Part shown: piece by piece, positions 61,958 through 64,000 of the stretch
Layout of the letters: each line of letters opens with the position of its first letter
Numbering within the stretch: position 1 is the stretch's first letter
Source: Prevotella sp. S7-1-8
Lineage (GTDB): Bacteria; Bacteroidota; Bacteroidia; Bacteroidales; Bacteroidaceae
Assembly (NCBI RefSeq): GCF_000758925.1
Contig: NZ_JRNC01000033.1
Coordinates: 1 to 64,000, forward strand
Length of the DNA: 64,000 nucleotides
Reading direction: 5' to 3'
The notes under the pieces: model-generated
Databases searched by the model: none
Told to the model about the DNA's origin: nothing
What the model saw: the letters and a program-made list of their open reading frames with translations, nothing else
Translations under genes and position numbers: made by a program

Positions 61958-62894
61958 GTGGAATGTTTTTTTCTAATTCTTTGTTAATGTCGTCCAATGT
62001 CATTTTCTTGGAATTTCTCATCCGGTCAAACCCCTGCCCGTACACGCCGATTGCGGCGCTTTGTGCCACGAACGCGTTGGGGTCTATATTGTCTATCAGG
62101 TCGAAAATGAAAGCCGATTCCGATTTCTTGGCGATACAAAACACCACCTTGATATTCTTTTTGGAATAGAAACCCTCGCCGTGCAACGTGGAACAGCCAC
62201 GGTCGGCGAGTTTGTTGATGGCCTCGCCTATCTCCTGATAATGGTCGGATATGATGAAAAACAGCACGCTCTGGCGTTGCAAGTTGACCACGTAGTCCAC
62301 GCATTGCGCTATGATGAAAAGCATAACGTAGCTGTATAGCACTTTCTCCCAATCGCGCAACACCACATAGCTCGATGTGATAATGAGCATGTCGCACAGC
62401 AAGATGACCTTGCCCAACGACACGTCGCGGTACTTGTGGACGATGGCCGCCACGACGTCGGAGCCCCCCGTGCTCCCGCCGCTGGACAATCCGAGCCCCA
62501 CGCTCACACCCATGAATATGCCTCCAATCATGCAAGCCATGAACTTTTGGTCGGCCAGCAGGTGCAGGTCGGGGGGCAAAAAGATTACCAAGACCTTGGA
62601 GGCGATTGTGAAGACCACGACGGCGAAGATGGTCTTGGCGCAAAATCGCCAGCCCAATATCTTTAGCGCCACAAGGAACAACAAAAAGTTGAGGACGAAA
62701 TATGTGTAGTAAACGGGTACGCCCGTACCCCAATTCACGATTTGAGCTATACCCACGATGCCCCCCATGGCAATATGGTTGGGTTGTAAAAATAGGTAAA
62801 GGCCAATGGCGCCAACAATCATGGAGAGGGCCAACACGCAATAATCTCGTATGATGTGGTAGGTGGCTTTACGCTTTCGCTGCAAGGTTTTCAT
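61947..62894 (-). CDS. YitT family membrane protein, paralogue 2
   Basis: 315 residues, homologous throughout to the protein at 40119-41078. It has membrane spans with the GLSSGGSTGGSDVVAAIVHKY loop, then a DUF2179 domain (FFIISDHYQEIGEAINKLADRGCSTLHGEGFYS) ending DPNAFVAQSAAIGVYGQGF. Substrate unknown. It heads the leftward yitT-hydrolase-ABC group. The N-terminal 15 residues (KTLQRKRKATYHIIRDY) are basic and probably cytoplasmic. Confidence 0.87.
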   Translation of the reverse strand: MKTLQRKRKATYHIIRDYCVLALSMIVGAIGLYLFLQPNHIAMGGIVGIAQIVNWGTGVPVYYTYFVLNFLLFLVALKILGWRFCAKTIFAVVVFTIASKVLVIFLPPDLHLLADQKFMACMIGGIFMGVSVGLGLSSGGSTGGSDVVAAIVHKYRDVSLGKVILLCDMLIITSSYVVLRDWEKVLYSYVMLFIIAQCVDYVVNLQRQSVLFFIISDHYQEIGEAINKLADRGCSTLHGEGFYSKKNIKVVFCIAKKSESAFIFDLIDNIDPNAFVAQSAAIGVYGQGFDRMRNSKKMTLDDINKELEKNIPHET

Positions 62895-63349
62895 AGTAAA
62901 AATTTATGCGTTTCGTAATATTGTCCGGTTGTTACAAACTGGACGCCTCGACCAGCCTGACGCCATACTTGTGTCATCTTGGTGGCTTGGTAAGTAAAAA
63001 CCGTATACAAATTTACATAAATGTTTTGTATATCCATCTCTCGGAATGTCTTTTTTTGTGTAACCAAAATAATAAAAATCGTAGGTTCGCGAACTCCATA
63101 CGGGTTATTTGGCTCTATGGAGAAAATGGAATAAGGAGAGGATAACATAAAGTTTGTCACCATTTGTTTGGTTCTTATGATAATTTGCGCGTGCGTGCGC
63201 CACAGGTACGAGACATGAAAAAATAGCGCATGAATATCTAAGGCGCAAGCATAAAGGCAAAAATAAGCTCCTGTCACCCCATAATCTATAATCTTTTTTG
63301 TAAATTTGCATCACACATTATAATATTATATATACAGGAAGCTATAACG
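62895..63349. other. Divergent intergenic region before yitT and argS
   Basis: Contains an 8-bp inverted repeat TATACAAA (63004-63011) and TTTGTATA (63025-63032). A -7-like TAAATTTG on the minus strand lies at 63015-63008, and the argS -7 box TAAATTTG is at 63301-63308. No gene is seen. Confidence 0.4.
63301..63308 (+). promoter_or_regulatory. -7 element of the argS promoter
   Basis: TAAATTTG followed by C, 41 bases before the ATG at 63350. The -33 partner is weak. Confidence 0.5.
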
Positions 63350-64000
63350 ATGAATATAGAAAAGCATATCTTCGACGCGGCGTGTCGAGCCATACAGCAA
63401 CTCTACGGACAAGACGTGCCTGCCCAAATGGTGCAGTTACAAAAAACCAAGGCAACGTTTGAGGGACATCTCACCTTGGTGGTTTTCCCCTTGTTGAAAG
63501 TTTCTCACGCCAAACCCGAGGACACCGCGCGCCAGATAGGCGAGGTGCTCAAGCGCGACTGTGACGCTGTGCAAGATTTCAACGTGGTGAAAGGATTTCT
63601 CAACCTCGTCGTATCTCCCCAAGCGTGGGCGAGCCTGCTCAACGATATCAACGCCAATGATCGTTATGGCGAGACGCCTGTCACGGCCGACAGTAAGCTC
63701 TATATGGTGGAATACTCATCGCCAAACACCAACAAGCCCCTGCACTTGGGGCACGTGCGAAACAACCTTTTAGGTTGGAGCTTGGCGCAAATACAGCAGG
63801 CCAATGGGCGCAAAGTGGTAAAAACCAATATCGTGAACGACCGGGGCATACACATTTGCAAGTCGATGTTGGCTTGGCAAAAATGGGGAAATGGAGAGAC
63901 GCCAGCCTCAACAGGTAAGAAAGGAGACCACCTTATTGGCGATTATTACGTGTCTTTCGACAAGCACTACCGTGAGGAGGTGGCCGCGCTCAAAGCCAAA
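63350..64000 (+). CDS. argS: Arginine--tRNA ligase, 5' part, cut by the right edge
   Basis: 217 codons from ATG 63350 (MNIEKHIFDAACRAIQQLYG), open to the end. The N-terminal additional domain of ArgRS (about 1-100) is followed by the class I motif SSPNTNKPLHLGHVRNN, where HLGH is the HIGH signature. The next segment (VKTNIVNDRGIHICKSMLAW) binds arginine. It charges tRNA-Arg. The rest of the enzyme lies outside the window. Confidence 0.95.
   Translation, partial: MNIEKHIFDAACRAIQQLYGQDVPAQMVQLQKTKATFEGHLTLVVFPLLKVSHAKPEDTARQIGEVLKRDCDAVQDFNVVKGFLNLVVSPQAWASLLNDINANDRYGETPVTADSKLYMVEYSSPNTNKPLHLGHVRNNLLGWSLAQIQQANGRKVVKTNIVNDRGIHICKSMLAWQKWGNGETPASTGKKGDHLIGDYYVSFDKHYREEVAALKAK

Noticed and set aside
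1-64000. CRISPR arrays, insertion sequences or prophage
   Set aside because: No regularly spaced short repeats, transposase, integrase (other than XerD) or phage structural gene was seen.

Overview
The window looks like a chromosomal segment of a Bacteroidota species, most likely in the Prevotellaceae. Four kinds of evidence point there. Many genes are preceded by the Bacteroidota promoter pair (TTTG or TTG about -33, TAnnTTTG about -7), and Shine-Dalgarno sites are rare. SecD and SecF are fused. Family-specific genes are present (DUF4254, DUF4294, DUF4271, DUF6242, a PorG/DUF6089-like protein). The gene orders DUF4271-hemD-rnpA-yidD-tyrS and porG-like-uppS-bamA-ompH(x3)-murI are typical of the phylum. 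I see no phage, insertion sequence or CRISPR array. Genus assignment is inference.

Layout. 1-2.1 kb is AT-rich: the end of a membrane glycosyltransferase-like gene (-), a 3' gene remnant (+), a non-coding stretch with several DnaA-box-like 9-mers, and a HutD-family gene. 2.1-3.9 kb is a leftward heptosyltransferase/DUF4254 pair. From 4 kb on most genes run rightward: acpP-fabF-rnc (fatty acid synthesis and RNase III), a GH3 protein, envelope proteins (Ig-like lipoprotein, DUF3108, a helix-hairpin-helix barrel protein on the other strand, DUF4294, a small outer membrane protein), yeiH (-) and a Zn/Cd-type P-ATPase. 19-31 kb holds an O-methyltransferase and aroQ (-), xerD, a large M16 protease behind a Fur-box-like palindrome, metK, DUF4271, hemD, rnpA, yidD, tyrS and tRNA-Gln. 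31-39 kb holds a superoxide reductase-like gene, an SDR dehydrogenase, HU (-), a rhomboid, an endonuclease/exonuclease/phosphatase protein and secDF.

39-44 kb is a leftward block (rdgB-type pyrophosphatase, YitT, leuS). 44.3-46.9 kb is a DNA-modification island: a probably frameshifted restriction-type ORF, a C5-cytosine methyltransferase and a divergent vsr mismatch endonuclease. 47.8-59.8 kb runs rightward: a K+/H+-type antiporter, a DUF6242 lipoprotein, the outer-membrane biogenesis cluster (porG-like, uppS, bamA, three OmpH/Skp chaperones, murI), rbfA and a LolE/FtsX-type permease. 60-63 kb is leftward (ABC ATPase, alpha/beta hydrolase, second YitT), and argS runs off the right edge.

The most unusual feature is a composite structured intergenic repeat of about 250-270 bp. 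It is present four times (15.5, 30.6, 47.1 and 59.8 kb), each time 240-300 bp downstream of a gene end and in the same orientation as that gene. Other points worth a second look are the candidate replication origin near 1 kb, the Fur-box-like site before the M16 protease, the broken restriction gene next to an intact methyltransferase, and a superoxide reductase that has lost the cysteines of its N-terminal domain.
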